Shown in pieces: positions 9,089 to 17,969 of a DNA stretch of 64,000 nt. How positions within the stretch are numbered: the first letter of the stretch is position 1; the number at the start of each line of letters is the position of its first letter. A program made the translations under genes and the position numbers. The stretch covers positions 391,076 through 455,075 of the forward strand of contig NZ_QGDO01000004.1 in assembly GCF_003149185.1 (NCBI RefSeq), read 5' to 3'. Below the pieces are notes generated by a model that saw only the letters and a program-made list of their open reading frames with translations, was not told the origin of the DNA and did no database searches. This DNA is from Sediminitomix flava. Lineage in GTDB: Bacteria > Bacteroidota > Bacteroidia > Cytophagales > Flammeovirgaceae.

Positions 9089-9598
9089 TTAACCTCCACA
9101 TCCCATTAAACCTTGGAATCCTCTAGGAGGCTGCCCTTTATCAAAATTTCTTTGCTCTTTTTGAGAAGGTTCAACTACTATTAAGTCTTTAGCATCCTCT
9201 CCTACTAATATTGATAGCATGAACTTTAAAAATTCATCTAAACTAAGAATCGAAGGATTGGGAGAATAAACTACAGGAGAACGAAGTTCATTCGCTATTA
9301 ATGAGAAATGAAGCATCTCGGAATTTGAGGATAAAATAGAAACTACTTCTATGTCAGTCTTATTTCTGATTAAAAACGATTGAATTCTATTCGATAAAAA
9401 ATTACTAAAATTATCTGATAAAGTTTCTTTCTCCTTTGCCTCTAAATCCTGAGAAATAGCTAATGATCTTGAGAGGTAATTAGGGAATGCTAAAACTTCT
9501 TCTGTAATTAGCTCTACTTTGTTAGCAGCAACTGACCACAAACTAATTTGTAAATCCGCTTCGGCTTTAACACCAACTATATACCTCTGCTTTTGCAC
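9089..9598 (-). CDS. Conserved protein of unknown function
   Basis: 169 residues, no signal peptide or membrane segment. I do not recognise a characterised family. The composition is that of a folded cytosolic alpha/beta protein with a short disordered C-terminal tail rich in Gln, Gly and Pro that ends in MGCGG. The gene begins 6 nt after the DUF6787 gene stops and ends 41 nt before the AraC gene, so it is probably co-transcribed with both. The Gly-Cys-Gly-Gly end is unusual and is discussed under findings. Confidence 0.7.
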   Translation of the reverse strand: MQKQRYIVGVKAEADLQISLWSVAANKVELITEEVLAFPNYLSRSLAISQDLEAKEKETLSDNFSNFLSNRIQSFLIRNKTDIEVVSILSSNSEMLHFSLIANELRSPVVYSPNPSILSLDEFLKFMLSILVGEDAKDLIVVEPSQKEQRNFDKGQPPRGFQGLMGCGG

Positions 9599-9604
9599 CT
9601 TTAA

Positions 9605-9922
9605 TTAATCCTCTTTCTTAGGAGGTTTACGACCAATCATACGGTAAACCATCTTTTTCTCAAAGTTCCAAAAGAACTTAAACTGCCCAAAAATAGTCCC
9701 GTAGAACAAGAGTACGATTTGATAAATTGGGAAAACAATAAAAATAAAGCCTAAGATTTTTAGCCATACGGAAGCATCTGTAGGAAAACCGATGAGTCCA
9801 TAAATCCACTTTTTGACTTCAAGAATTGAAAAGCCTGTACAAGCAAAAGTGATTAGAATGAGTAATACCTGCCAGCCACTTTTTACTTCCCAACGCTCTT
9901 TCAATTTATCCCAAATATGCAT
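9605..9922 (-). CDS. Small membrane protein, DUF6787-like
   Basis: 105 residues with two hydrophobic segments (about residues 17-40 and 52-75), an amphipathic start MHIWDKLKERWEV and a basic end (GRKPPKKED). This pattern (LKERW.V.SGWQVLLILITFACTG) matches from memory a small Bacteroidota family called DUF6787. Function unknown. It stands between the exonuclease gene (54 nt upstream) and the 169-residue unknown (6 nt downstream), suggesting one transcript. Confidence 0.7.
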   Translation of the reverse strand: MHIWDKLKERWEVKSGWQVLLILITFACTGFSILEVKKWIYGLIGFPTDASVWLKILGFIFIVFPIYQIVLLFYGTIFGQFKFFWNFEKKMVYRMIGRKPPKKED

Positions 9923-9976
9923 GTTAGTCTTCGTTTTGTTTTCTGTGATCGTTTCTGAAAATATAATGAATAAAAG

Positions 9977-10714
9977 TTAGAGTATAACGATTTCCTCATC
10001 AAATAATGGTGGAAAGCATTTTAGTCTTAAAAACACTTTGGCAGTAAGAACAACATCCTTTGCACAATACTGCGTAATTCGGTCAAGGTTTCTTTCTTTA
10101 TAATAGACTTCTGCCACTTTTGTTCCATCGATATCGTCTTTGCTTGTTGGTATATCAAAAATGGTCGCAAGTAAATCCAATGAAGTAAATGATTTATAAT
10201 CACCAAACTTCCATAGTTCCATTGTATCAATATTCGGATTTGACCATGGTTTAAAAGAACTTAACTGCAAACATTTTGGGATAGCGACTTGCTGTACAAG
10301 CATCCTGCGACAAAGAAAGGGTAAATCAAATTCTTTAATATTATGCCCGACAAATCTGAAATCTTTTTTCTTGATCAAGTGAAGCATTTCGGAAAATTCA
10401 TGAAGTAAAACGCTTTCTTCTTCATTCATAAATGATTTAACCTTAAAACGACATTCTCCTTCTTCATCTAAGAAAAAACGCCCAACAGAAATACATACTA
10501 CTTTAGCAAATTCAGCATAAATCCCTGCCTTTGTTTGCCAACTATCTTCTATTTCAAAATCCTCATTGGGCATCACTCGATGAGCTTTCTTTATCCAGTG
10601 CTCTTGCATTCTTTCAGAAAGCAGATTAAAATCTGAGACTAAAGGAACAGTTTCGATATCAATAAACATCAGTCCAGATAATTCTTTGGAAAATAAATCA
10701 GTTAGGGTATTCAT
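9977..10714 (-). CDS. Predicted 3'-5' exonuclease, PolB-exonuclease-like (RNase H fold)
   Basis: DEDD-type nuclease. The three exonuclease motifs are visible: MFIDIETVP (Exo I, residues about 17-25), VGHNIKEFDLPFL (Exo II) and ITQYCAKDV (Exo III) with the terminal Asp. There is no polymerase domain; the length (245) fits stand-alone proteins related to the exonuclease domain of B-family DNA polymerases (PF10108 type). Substrate and role are unknown, DNA proofreading or repair being the natural guess. It is the first gene of a probable minus-strand run down to the AraC gene, after the mnmA terminator. Confidence 0.82.
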   Translation of the reverse strand: MNTLTDLFSKELSGLMFIDIETVPLVSDFNLLSERMQEHWIKKAHRVMPNEDFEIEDSWQTKAGIYAEFAKVVCISVGRFFLDEEGECRFKVKSFMNEEESVLLHEFSEMLHLIKKKDFRFVGHNIKEFDLPFLCRRMLVQQVAIPKCLQLSSFKPWSNPNIDTMELWKFGDYKSFTSLDLLATIFDIPTSKDDIDGTKVAEVYYKERNLDRITQYCAKDVVLTAKVFLRLKCFPPLFDEEIVIL

Positions 10715-10877
10715 GTTGATTAGGTTGGGTTAAAGTTGAGCTTTGAAGAATAAAGCTTCATAGGATAAAGGCAAAATAATATCTAGATAAAATTGAAATA
10801 GCTTCAAAAACATCTTATCAGAACTCAAAAAAATCTCATGTAGTTATCTTAATTCTCTGATGTATTGTAGGCAGAAT

Positions 10878-10915
10878 AATAAAAAAATCCCTTCTACATA
10901 AAGCAGAAGGGATTG
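10878..10915 (-). terminator. Terminator of mnmA
   Basis: ATCCCTTCT (10887-10895) pairs with AGAAGGGAT (10905-10913), with seven T on the minus strand, 24 nt after the mnmA stop. Confidence 0.85.
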
Positions 10916-10937
10916 ATAATTTATTTTTGATTCGAAG

Positions 10938-12140
10938 TTAGGCAATCACACCCGAACCGATAAGTTCATCACCATCATACCAAGCCACAAACTGACCTGA
11001 TGCTACACCACGTTCTGGCTCATCAAAAATGATATACAAACCATCTTCTTTACGGTAAATTGTAGCCCCCACCAAATCTTGACGGTAACGAATACGAGAC
11101 ATATATCTCACAGACTCTCCTACTTCAATTTCTAAGTCTTCACGAATCCAATGCACATCGTCATTAGCCACAAAAAGCCCCGGACGAAGCAAACCTGGGT
11201 GATTTCCTCCTTGTCCTGTATAAACGATATTTTTCTTTACATCTGTCGCTATCACGAAAAGTGGCTCTGGAGTACCTCCGATATTTAAGCCTTTTCGCTG
11301 ACCAATAGTATAAAAATGCGCCCCTTGATGATCTCCTTTCACAATTCCTTCTACATCGTCATAAGAATAAGGAGCTGTCAAGAATTTCAACTTTTGCTCT
11401 TCATTCTCAAACGGGATAGCAGAAGCATCCATGTTATACATCTCTTCTTCTTTTGGAATCTCAACTACTTTACCTGTTTTAGGAAGTAATTGTTGCTTCA
11501 AGAAGTCTGGTAATTTGATTTTACCAACAAAACATAAGCCTTGTGAATCCTTCTTCTCAGCTGTTACCAAATCAAGTTCACGAGCAATTTCTCTTACTTC
11601 GGGCTTTGTCAATTCACCAATTGGGAAAAGTGCCTTTGAAAGTTGCTCTTGGTTCAACTGACATAAGAAATAAGATTGATCTTTATTGCCATCTACACCC
11701 GCCAACAATTGATATACTGTATTGCCATTTTCGTCTGTAGTTTCTGCTCTACGACAATAATGTCCTGTAGCTACATAATCAGCTTTTAGCTTCATTGCAG
11801 CTTCCAAGAATACATCAAATTTGATTTCGCGGTTACAAAGTACATCAGGATTTGGCGTACGTCCTGCCTCGTATTCGGCAAACATATAATCTACAATACG
11901 CTCTTTGTACTCTGCACTTAGGTCAATGGTTTGGAAAGGAATGCCCAATTTCTGAGCAACTAGCAAAGCATCACGACTGTCGTCCAACCAAGGACATTCG
12001 TTACTGATTGTTACACTCTCGTCGTGCCAGTTTTTCATGAATAAACCGATCACTTCATAGCCTTGCTTTTGTAGCAAGTAAGCAGAAACACTAGAGTCTA
12101 CTCCTCCAGAGATTCCGACTACTACACGTTTTTTTGTCAT
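10938..12140 (-). CDS. mnmA: tRNA-specific 2-thiouridylase MnmA
   Basis: Adenylates and thiolates uridine 34 at the wobble position of tRNA-Lys, -Glu and -Gln. The PP-loop GISGGVDSS begins at residue 9; catalytic cysteines are Cys102 in [12 protein letters not shown] and Cys203 in [16 protein letters not shown] and the [10 protein letters not shown] block are also present. The length (400) is slightly above the usual 360-370 because of an insertion in the middle (around residues 224-250, rich in Glu). The gene is flanked by a terminator and stands alone. Confidence 0.96.
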   Translation of the reverse strand: MTKKRVVVGISGGVDSSVSAYLLQKQGYEVIGLFMKNWHDESVTISNECPWLDDSRDALLVAQKLGIPFQTIDLSAEYKERIVDYMFAEYEAGRTPNPDVLCNREIKFDVFLEAAMKLKADYVATGHYCRRAETTDENGNTVYQLLAGVDGNKDQSYFLCQLNQEQLSKALFPIGELTKPEVREIARELDLVTAEKKDSQGLCFVGKIKLPDFLKQQLLPKTGKVVEIPKEEEMYNMDASAIPFENEEQKLKFLTAPYSYDDVEGIVKGDHQGAHFYTIGQRKGLNIGGTPEPLFVIATDVKKNIVYTGQGGNHPGLLRPGLFVANDDVHWIREDLEIEVGESVRYMSRIRYRQDLVGATIYRKEDGLYIIFDEPERGVASGQFVAWYDGDELIGSGVIA

Positions 12141-12337
12141 AATTTACTATTTAGAGGGAGTAAAGGTCCCCTTCAATGATATTTGAAATAGAAAAGCAAA
12201 AAGACAGCGAGCCTCTTTGCTTTTCCATAATTCTGCAAAATTATAACTTTTATTGAAATAGAGAAGTTTGGGCTGTTTACAATATTTAAATGTGCTTATT
12301 TTCGAAAGTAGAGGGTTTGTCTAAATAGACTAATATT

Positions 12338-12484
12338 GAGTCAGAAGACTCTTGCTTTCATTTTTAATCCTTAGAACGCTTCGCTCTAATTCTAAGGATA
12401 GTGAATCACCAAAAGTAATTACTGTTCGTAGAGTTAGCGTAGCGATCTACGAACTCAGTAATGATAGCAAGAGTCTTCGGACTC
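12338..12484. repeat. 147-bp branched palindromic element (MITE- or REP-like)
   Basis: The outer arms 12338-12356 and 12466-12484 are 19-bp inverted repeats with one mismatch. Inside are two further hairpins: 12367-12376 with 12390-12399 (ATCCTTAGAA arms), and 12418-12432 with 12446-12462 (ATTACTG..TTCGTAGA arms with a 2-nt bulge). The loops contain CGCTTCGCTC and AGCGTAGCG. The whole folds as a three-way junction. It lies in the 361-nt gap between two minus-strand genes; it has no T-tract and no convincing ORF. Confidence 0.75.
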
Positions 12485-12501
12485 ACAAAATCATGTATTT
12501 A

Positions 12502-13545
12502 TCAGTCAAACTCTATCTCGATATCTTCTCCTAGCGGATGACTCACACAAGTCAATACATAACCTTCCGCTTTTTCGGCATCTGTTAATCCTTGTCCGCC
12601 ATCTTGCATATGGATTTCACCTGTTTTACATCTACCCATACAAGCTGTACAAACACCACTTTGACAAGAATATGGAAGGTCAACACCTTCATCCAAAGCG
12701 GCATCTAAGATTGAAGTTCCTGCAGGTACATTCACTTCATAGATTTCATCATCTAGATTAATCTTAACTACTTGATCTTTGAATTCACCCTCTGTACTCT
12801 CTTGCTCTTCAGCAGCTACAAATCTTTCGTAATGAATATCTGAAGTACTTACTTGCAGTCTTTTTAAGCCATTTTGTACTTCCTCCATCATTCCTTCAGG
12901 GCCACACAAGTAGTATAATGACTTGTCGAACTTAGGTAGAAGATTCATGATGTTAATCGTCTTAATGCTATCAACTCGTCCGTGATAACCACCCCAATCT
13001 GCCGACGGTTGACTCAATACATTTACTAAAGTAAAACGATCTGAAAACTCCGCTTGTAACTTATCTAATTGCGCTTTGAAAATGATACTTTCCTCATTTC
13101 GGCTACCATAGATCAATGACACTCGGCTATTAGGTTCTTTATATAAGACACTTTTCAGAATAGACATTAGTGGCGTGATTCCGCTACCTGCCCCAAAAAG
13201 TACAACATGTCTTGTTGCATCTGCATCTGGCTCAAAAAGGAAATTCCCCATTGGCTCCATTATCTCCAAAGAATCACCTTGTTTCACTTGATCATTTAGA
13301 TGATTTGAAACAAGTCCACCCTCAACTCTTTTCACTGTAATTGCAACAGTGGAGTCTGTATCGGGATTCGAAGACATTGAATAACTTCTGCGTTCTGTAT
13401 TACCATTAATTGGCGTAAGAAGCGTAAGGTATTGCCCTGCCTTATATTTTACTTTCTTGAAAATAGGTTGTTTGAAATGTATCGTTATTGTATCTGAAGT
13501 CTCTTGAACAACTTCCTTTATTTTCAGCGTATAATAGTTTGCCAT
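12502..13545 (-). CDS. Ferredoxin-NADP reductase fused to a 2Fe-2S ferredoxin domain (PaaE-like)
   Basis: Electron-transfer flavoprotein. The N-terminal FAD domain has RRSYSMSSNP; the NAD(P)-binding domain has LFGAGSGITPLMSIL and YLCGPEGMM; the C-terminal plant-type ferredoxin has the cluster ligands in YSCQSGVCTACMGRC plus a later Cys in VLTCVSH. This order is that of PaaE, the reductase of phenylacetyl-CoA epoxidase, and of related oxygenase reductases. No paaABCD genes are nearby, so the partner is unknown. The start chosen is MANYYTLKI at 13545; an upstream ATG at 13575 would add ten poorly conserved residues. It is divergent from the MaoC-like gene (intergenic 139 nt). Confidence 0.9.
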   Translation of the reverse strand: MANYYTLKIKEVVQETSDTITIHFKQPIFKKVKYKAGQYLTLLTPINGNTERRSYSMSSNPDTDSTVAITVKRVEGGLVSNHLNDQVKQGDSLEIMEPMGNFLFEPDADATRHVVLFGAGSGITPLMSILKSVLYKEPNSRVSLIYGSRNEESIIFKAQLDKLQAEFSDRFTLVNVLSQPSADWGGYHGRVDSIKTINIMNLLPKFDKSLYYLCGPEGMMEEVQNGLKRLQVSTSDIHYERFVAAEEQESTEGEFKDQVVKINLDDEIYEVNVPAGTSILDAALDEGVDLPYSCQSGVCTACMGRCKTGEIHMQDGGQGLTDAEKAEGYVLTCVSHPLGEDIEIEFD

Positions 13546-13684
13546 TTTGATATAATTGGTTGATGAATTTTTCAACGTTGTCTTAAGATAACAGTTCTTT
13601 AGGGAATTAGTTAAGTCTTTTTTCTATTCGAATTCTTTCATTGCTGCAAGCTATCACTTAGTTTTAGCCCATATCTAAATAAAA

Positions 13685-14542
13685 ATGTCAGCTATGTCAG
13701 CGCACATCTCAGAACTAAGAAACGACCAAAACTTACTTTTTCCCGTATTCAAATCATTATTTACAGCTAAGAAACAAATCAAGAAAGATGTCTTTCTTTC
13801 AGCTAGCTACCAAGCCAAAATTGATGATTTCCAATTGTCTGCTTACAAAGCCTATTTCGGATTTGAACAAGCAGAAGTTCCACTTCCTTTTTTGTATTTG
13901 ATGGCTCAAAAGGCACAAATCAAGCTCATGGTGGAGCAAGATTTCCCTTTGGCGATTCCGGGAATGGTGCATCTAGAAAATAAAATGCACTACTACGCCG
14001 AACCAAACACAAATCAAGCTTTTGTACTTGAGACAACGATGGAAATCAAAGCGAAAGAAGGTTCTCTGTTACCTGTTTCTATCGTTAAAATTTACCAAGA
14101 TAATGTATTAATCGCTGATTCTGAAAGTCTGTACCTTTCAAAGCGAAAAAGTAAAGGGAAGAAAAAGAAAAAAGAAGCTGAAGCTAAACCTCTCCTTCGC
14201 GAAGATTTCTCAAAACAATGGATTCTTCATGCCAATGCAGGAAAAGAGTATGCTGAAATTTCAGGTGATAAAAACCCAATCCACACTTCAAAAATAGGGG
14301 CTAAACTATTCGGTTTTCCTTCTATGATTATTCATGGTTGGTGTTCTGCGAGCAAGGCTACTGCTAGTTTGGAAAAAGAATATCAGAAGCCCATCAAATC
14401 GATTGAAATCGTTTTCAAAAAGGCGATTGTCATTCCTCGAAAAGTAGCTATTATAGCTAAAAAAGAAGAGTTGTCTGCTGTTTTCGAGTTTCGAAAAGAA
14501 GGTGCTGAAGATGTTTATTTGGAAGGAAGTCTTACTTTTTAA
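13685..14542 (+). CDS. MaoC-like hotdog-fold dehydratase domain protein
   Basis: 285 residues with a C-terminal MaoC/hydratase-2 domain: YAEISGDKNPIHTSKIGAKLFG carries the Asp and His of the D-x4-H catalytic dyad and is followed by GFPSMIIHGWCSAS. The N-terminal half looks like a second, degenerate hotdog, linked by a Lys-rich segment (KRKSKGKKKKKEAEAK, about residues 153-168). Family members hydrate enoyl-CoA or act on acyl thioesters; the substrate here cannot be read. Divergent from the PaaE-like reductase, which raises the possibility of a shared acyl-CoA pathway, but this is speculation. Confidence 0.8.
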   Translation: MSAMSAHISELRNDQNLLFPVFKSLFTAKKQIKKDVFLSASYQAKIDDFQLSAYKAYFGFEQAEVPLPFLYLMAQKAQIKLMVEQDFPLAIPGMVHLENKMHYYAEPNTNQAFVLETTMEIKAKEGSLLPVSIVKIYQDNVLIADSESLYLSKRKSKGKKKKKEAEAKPLLREDFSKQWILHANAGKEYAEISGDKNPIHTSKIGAKLFGFPSMIIHGWCSASKATASLEKEYQKPIKSIEIVFKKAIVIPRKVAIIAKKEELSAVFEFRKEGAEDVYLEGSLTF

Positions 14543-14560
14543 GAATACCTATTTACTGAA

Positions 14561-14609
14561 ATATCTTCTGTTGTAGTTTAATAAAAACCTACCACAGAGG
14601 ATATTTTTT
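14561..14609 (+). terminator. Terminator of the MaoC-like gene
   Basis: Imperfect stem from ATATC.TCTG.TGTAG at 14561 to CTAC.ACAGAGGATAT ending at 14604, followed by six T. A perfect little palindrome, TTCTTAGAG/CTCTAAGAA (14619-14639), follows at once without a T-tract. Confidence 0.65.
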
Positions 14610-14661
14610 CTCTATAGATTCTTAGAGTTACTCTAAGAACAGTACAAACATTCCACAACAA

Positions 14662-15435
14662 TTACTTATTCAGCCAATCCTTGAATTTGCTCATTTTGTC
14701 TGCAGGGACAAATAATTCAGATGGTGTTTCGGGGTCTGTAAAAACCTTTAGTTTCGTTTTGGAGTACCACGATACACTTTGGATTGCTGAAATATGGACA
14801 ATGTATTTTCGATTGATTCGGAAGAAATCTTTCGGGTTCAGATTTTTCTCCACTTGATCCATCGTATAGTTGATATCATAGCATTTGCCATCTTTCACTT
14901 GAATAAAAACGGCTTTACTTTCTGCAAAAACAAAGGCTATTTCATTCACCGAGATCGACTTTAGTTCATCACGATAACTAACCATAAATCGCTCTTTGTA
15001 TTCTTCGGGAGAAACTTGCTTGGCTACAATCTGTCCGAGCAAATTGTAATCTATTTCTGTAGATGTATCTCTTTTACCGTAAAGCTTTTTGAATTTACTT
15101 ACGCTTTCTTCTAGTTCTCCAAGATTGATTGGCTTGAGTAAATAGTCTACGCTATTTTGTTTGAAGGCTTTTATCGCATACTGATCGAAGGCTGTAGTGA
15201 AAATAATCGGGGTTTCGATATCCATCTTCTCGAAGATTTCAAAGCTATTCCCATCAGATAGATGAATATCCATAAAGATGAGATCTATCGTTGAGCCTGT
15301 CTCAAAAAACTCGACACATTCTTCAATAGATTCGAGCAGTTCTACGACTTCAAACTCATCTGATAGCTTACCCAAAAGCATTTTCAACTTTCTTGCACTC
15401 GGTGCTTCGTCTTCTACGATCAGTACTTTATACAT
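14662..15435 (-). CDS. LytTR family response regulator
   Basis: Receiver domain with the acidic pair at residues 8-9 (VEDE), phosphoacceptor Asp56 in LIFMDIHLSDG, and LLKPI with the conserved Lys. A LytTR DNA-binding domain follows (about residues 150-257), with FVFAESKAVFIQVKDGK and FFRINRKYIVHISAIQSV. It overlaps the sensor kinase gene by 8 nt, so they are a cognate pair. The pair ends the efflux-pump cluster (103 nt after tolC-like), hence probable control of that pump through the direct repeats at 22311-22364. Confidence 0.93.
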   Translation of the reverse strand: MYKVLIVEDEAPSARKLKMLLGKLSDEFEVVELLESIEECVEFFETGSTIDLIFMDIHLSDGNSFEIFEKMDIETPIIFTTAFDQYAIKAFKQNSVDYLLKPINLGELEESVSKFKKLYGKRDTSTEIDYNLLGQIVAKQVSPEEYKERFMVSYRDELKSISVNEIAFVFAESKAVFIQVKDGKCYDINYTMDQVEKNLNPKDFFRINRKYIVHISAIQSVSWYSKTKLKVFTDPETPSELFVPADKMSKFKDWLNK

Positions 15436-16495
15436 TTATATGAGAATCAATAAGAGGTAATACAGCTACATAATTTTCTTCCTGTACACCAAAGCTAGGA
15501 ACTTTCTCGGATATGAGCTTATATTTCTCTGTAAGGTTCTTCAAACCTGTATGTGTTGACCTTGTATCTGGTCTATCTCTTGGCTGATAATTGTTTGTAA
15601 CGATGATCTCGTCATTTTCTTCGTAGATGTGAATGTGTAATGGATGCCTTTTGGAAATACAATTGTGTTTGATAGCATTTTCAATTAGTACTTGTAACGA
15701 AAGCGGTGGGAGTTTCTTCTCACTTACATCTTCATCTAAATCATTTCGTACTTGAAATCCTTCTTCAAATCGGATTTTGAGCAAGAAAAGGTAAGCTTCT
15801 ATAAAATCGAGTTCTTTCTCTACAGGAACTAGCATTTCTTCACTAATGCTAAGGACATAGCGATAGACTTTGGCAAATTCTTGAATAAAACGGTCTGACT
15901 TTTCTACATCTTCATAAATCAGAGAAGAAAGTACACTAAGATTATTAAACAGAAAATGGTTATCTAACTGATTTTTTAAAGCTGAATATTTTGTTTGGAG
16001 TTGGGCTTTTTCCATTCGTTCTAAATTCAACTCCAATTCATTTCGTTCGTCAATTACTTCCAAAAATTCAGTAGCAACCATAAACAAAATATGCTCCACT
16101 AAAGGCAAAACAAAAAGTCCTTCTATAGGCACTCCAATCTTACGTACACTCAATACTTTCTGTACCAACGTTTGTTCTCCGAACGACATATACATAATGC
16201 TCAACACAATTGAGGTCACAAACATGACGACAGCTATATCTACTAATCCCCTAACAATAAGGTTATTTTTCCATGGGAGAACTTCGTTGAGTTTTCTAAC
16301 TATAAAATGATAACAGAATACCGAAACGATTGAAGAAGAAAAGATCAAAGGCAACATTTTCGTAAAGAAGATTCTTATTTTTTCTTCAGAAATAAAGCCA
16401 CTTAAAGCGAGTGTCACCATCGGAATTAGGATGATACAAAACACCGTTATGGGCACAAAAAATAACCTCAGTAAATTCTTATTCTTCTGTTTCAT
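15428..16495 (-). CDS. Sensor histidine kinase, LytS/YehU-like (His_kinase family)
   Basis: Four hydrophobic segments in the first 145 residues (around 10-32, 46-66, 83-103, 123-143) with very short external loops, then a coiled coil (residues 150-170) and the dimerisation box LKNQLDNHFLFNNLS with His180. In this family the residue before His is usually Pro (PHFLFN); here it is Asn. The ATPase part has LQVLIENAIKHN and a G-box HTGLKNL. Lack of a sizeable periplasmic domain suggests sensing within the membrane. It overlaps the regulator gene downstream. Confidence 0.93.
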   Translation of the reverse strand: MKQKNKNLLRLFFVPITVFCIILIPMVTLALSGFISEEKIRIFFTKMLPLIFSSSIVSVFCYHFIVRKLNEVLPWKNNLIVRGLVDIAVVMFVTSIVLSIMYMSFGEQTLVQKVLSVRKIGVPIEGLFVLPLVEHILFMVATEFLEVIDERNELELNLERMEKAQLQTKYSALKNQLDNHFLFNNLSVLSSLIYEDVEKSDRFIQEFAKVYRYVLSISEEMLVPVEKELDFIEAYLFLLKIRFEEGFQVRNDLDEDVSEKKLPPLSLQVLIENAIKHNCISKRHPLHIHIYEENDEIIVTNNYQPRDRPDTRSTHTGLKNLTEKYKLISEKVPSFGVQEENYVAVLPLIDSHINV

Positions 16496-16595
16496 AGTAT
16501 ATCAGTAACATCTTAAAGATAAGAATTAGCATTCAGAGAATCCCCGAATGCTAATTGGTCTGTTATCATTAAGTACAAAGCTTTTCTTCTATTCT

Positions 16596-17969
16596 TTATT
16601 CTTCTATCGAATCTAATAAATCCCCAGCCAACTGAAGGATGCTGTATTCTGCTACTTTAGCTTTATACAAGGCATCATTCAAACGGTTCTTTGCAAGTTG
16701 AAGATTTGTCTGTGCTGTACGGAAATCGATACTTGTTACTTGCCCCAACTCGTATTGTTCTTTTGTTTGTCTAAAGTTCAATTCTGCTTGCTCCATGCTT
16801 TTAGTCTCCATATCCGCAATTCTGCGTTTGTAGTCGTAATCAGACCAAGCGTTCATCACATCTCTTTCCAATTCTTTGGTCAGTTGTAATGTATTTTCTT
16901 GTTGAGCCAATACATTCAATTTTGCATTTTGCTCTCTTGTGCGTTGCTGATGTCCGTTAAAGACATTGAATCTCATAGAAACACCCGCAGTAAATCCAAG
17001 ACTCTCATTGTAGACTACTTGACTCGCTTCATTATTCATGCGATTGTAGCCGTATTGTGCATAAGTTGAAAATTCTGGAGACTTTTGAGCTTTTGTGATC
17101 TTCAAATCCAATTCAGAGATTTCCTCTTGCTTGTGCTGTGCTAAAATTGAAAGGTTTTCAGTCATTGCCTTTTCAATGATAACATCTGCTGATAAACCGC
17201 CCACAAACTCAAAATTTGGATCAACCGAATAAGATGCACTTACTTCATTTCCTAAAATCACATTCAACTTTCTGACAGCATTAAAAAATGCCTGTTCCGA
17301 CTGTAGGTAAGAAGTGCTATCGCTATTCAAATCTACTTCGGCATTTAGTACTTCTAGTTTACTTGCTTGTCCGAGTAGGTAACGTTCTTTCAAACGATTC
17401 AAACGCTTATTTGAAGTTACTATCGTTTCTTTTACCGTAGCCAAATTTTCTTGCTGACGCGAAATATCATAATAGCCTTCTACGACTTGAAGCACCGTAT
17501 TTTCTACTTGTTGCTTGAATTTGATTTCTTCCAAAGTGGCACTTTCACGAAGTTGTTTCAGCGTAAAACGATTGCCATTACCATTGAAGAGCACATAATC
17601 CATACGAATATTTGCATTGTAGGAATCAGAAGCTGCGCCATTTATCGTCTGACGATTTGAACCTAAGTTTGAATCTCCTGGATCTCCTCCTTCAGAAGGT
17701 TGTCCAGCACTGATAAATTCAATTTCTGTATTGTTATTACTATACTCCGCTCCTGCCGTAGCCGATACCGAAGGAAGTAAACCTGCATTTCCTGCCGTAG
17801 CACTGTTCGATGCTTTCTCCTTATTTACAGCTACAGCCTTAAGGTTATGGTTATTTGTAAGCGCCAATTGGATCGCCTCTTCAATAGTCATGACCTCTAC
17901 CTCTTGGGCAAAAGTGTTCCCTGCCAAAAGCAGGAAACAAGATATATAGATAATTTTAAGCTTCTTCAT
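16596..17969 (-). CDS. Outer-membrane efflux channel, TolC family
   Basis: 457 residues with signal peptide MKKLKIIYISCFLLLAGNTFAQ and two OEP repeats, the first starting at TIEEAIQLALTNNHNLKA, typical of TolC/NodT proteins. Long helical stretches rich in Gln, Asn and Glu form the periplasmic tunnel. The start lies inside the end of the RND pump gene (14-nt overlap), so it is translationally coupled to the pump. It should connect the pump and adaptor to the outside. The substrate is not visible from this gene. Confidence 0.92.
   Translation of the reverse strand: MKKLKIIYISCFLLLAGNTFAQEVEVMTIEEAIQLALTNNHNLKAVAVNKEKASNSATAGNAGLLPSVSATAGAEYSNNNTEIEFISAGQPSEGGDPGDSNLGSNRQTINGAASDSYNANIRMDYVLFNGNGNRFTLKQLRESATLEEIKFKQQVENTVLQVVEGYYDISRQQENLATVKETIVTSNKRLNRLKERYLLGQASKLEVLNAEVDLNSDSTSYLQSEQAFFNAVRKLNVILGNEVSASYSVDPNFEFVGGLSADVIIEKAMTENLSILAQHKQEEISELDLKITKAQKSPEFSTYAQYGYNRMNNEASQVVYNESLGFTAGVSMRFNVFNGHQQRTREQNAKLNVLAQQENTLQLTKELERDVMNAWSDYDYKRRIADMETKSMEQAELNFRQTKEQYELGQVTSIDFRTAQTNLQLAKNRLNDALYKAKVAEYSILQLAGDLLDSIEE

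Noticed and set aside
12352-12534. 60-residue plus-strand frame inside the branched palindrome
   Set aside because: It lies in the inverted repeats, runs into the ferredoxin-reductase gene on the other strand, and has no promoter or conserved start.
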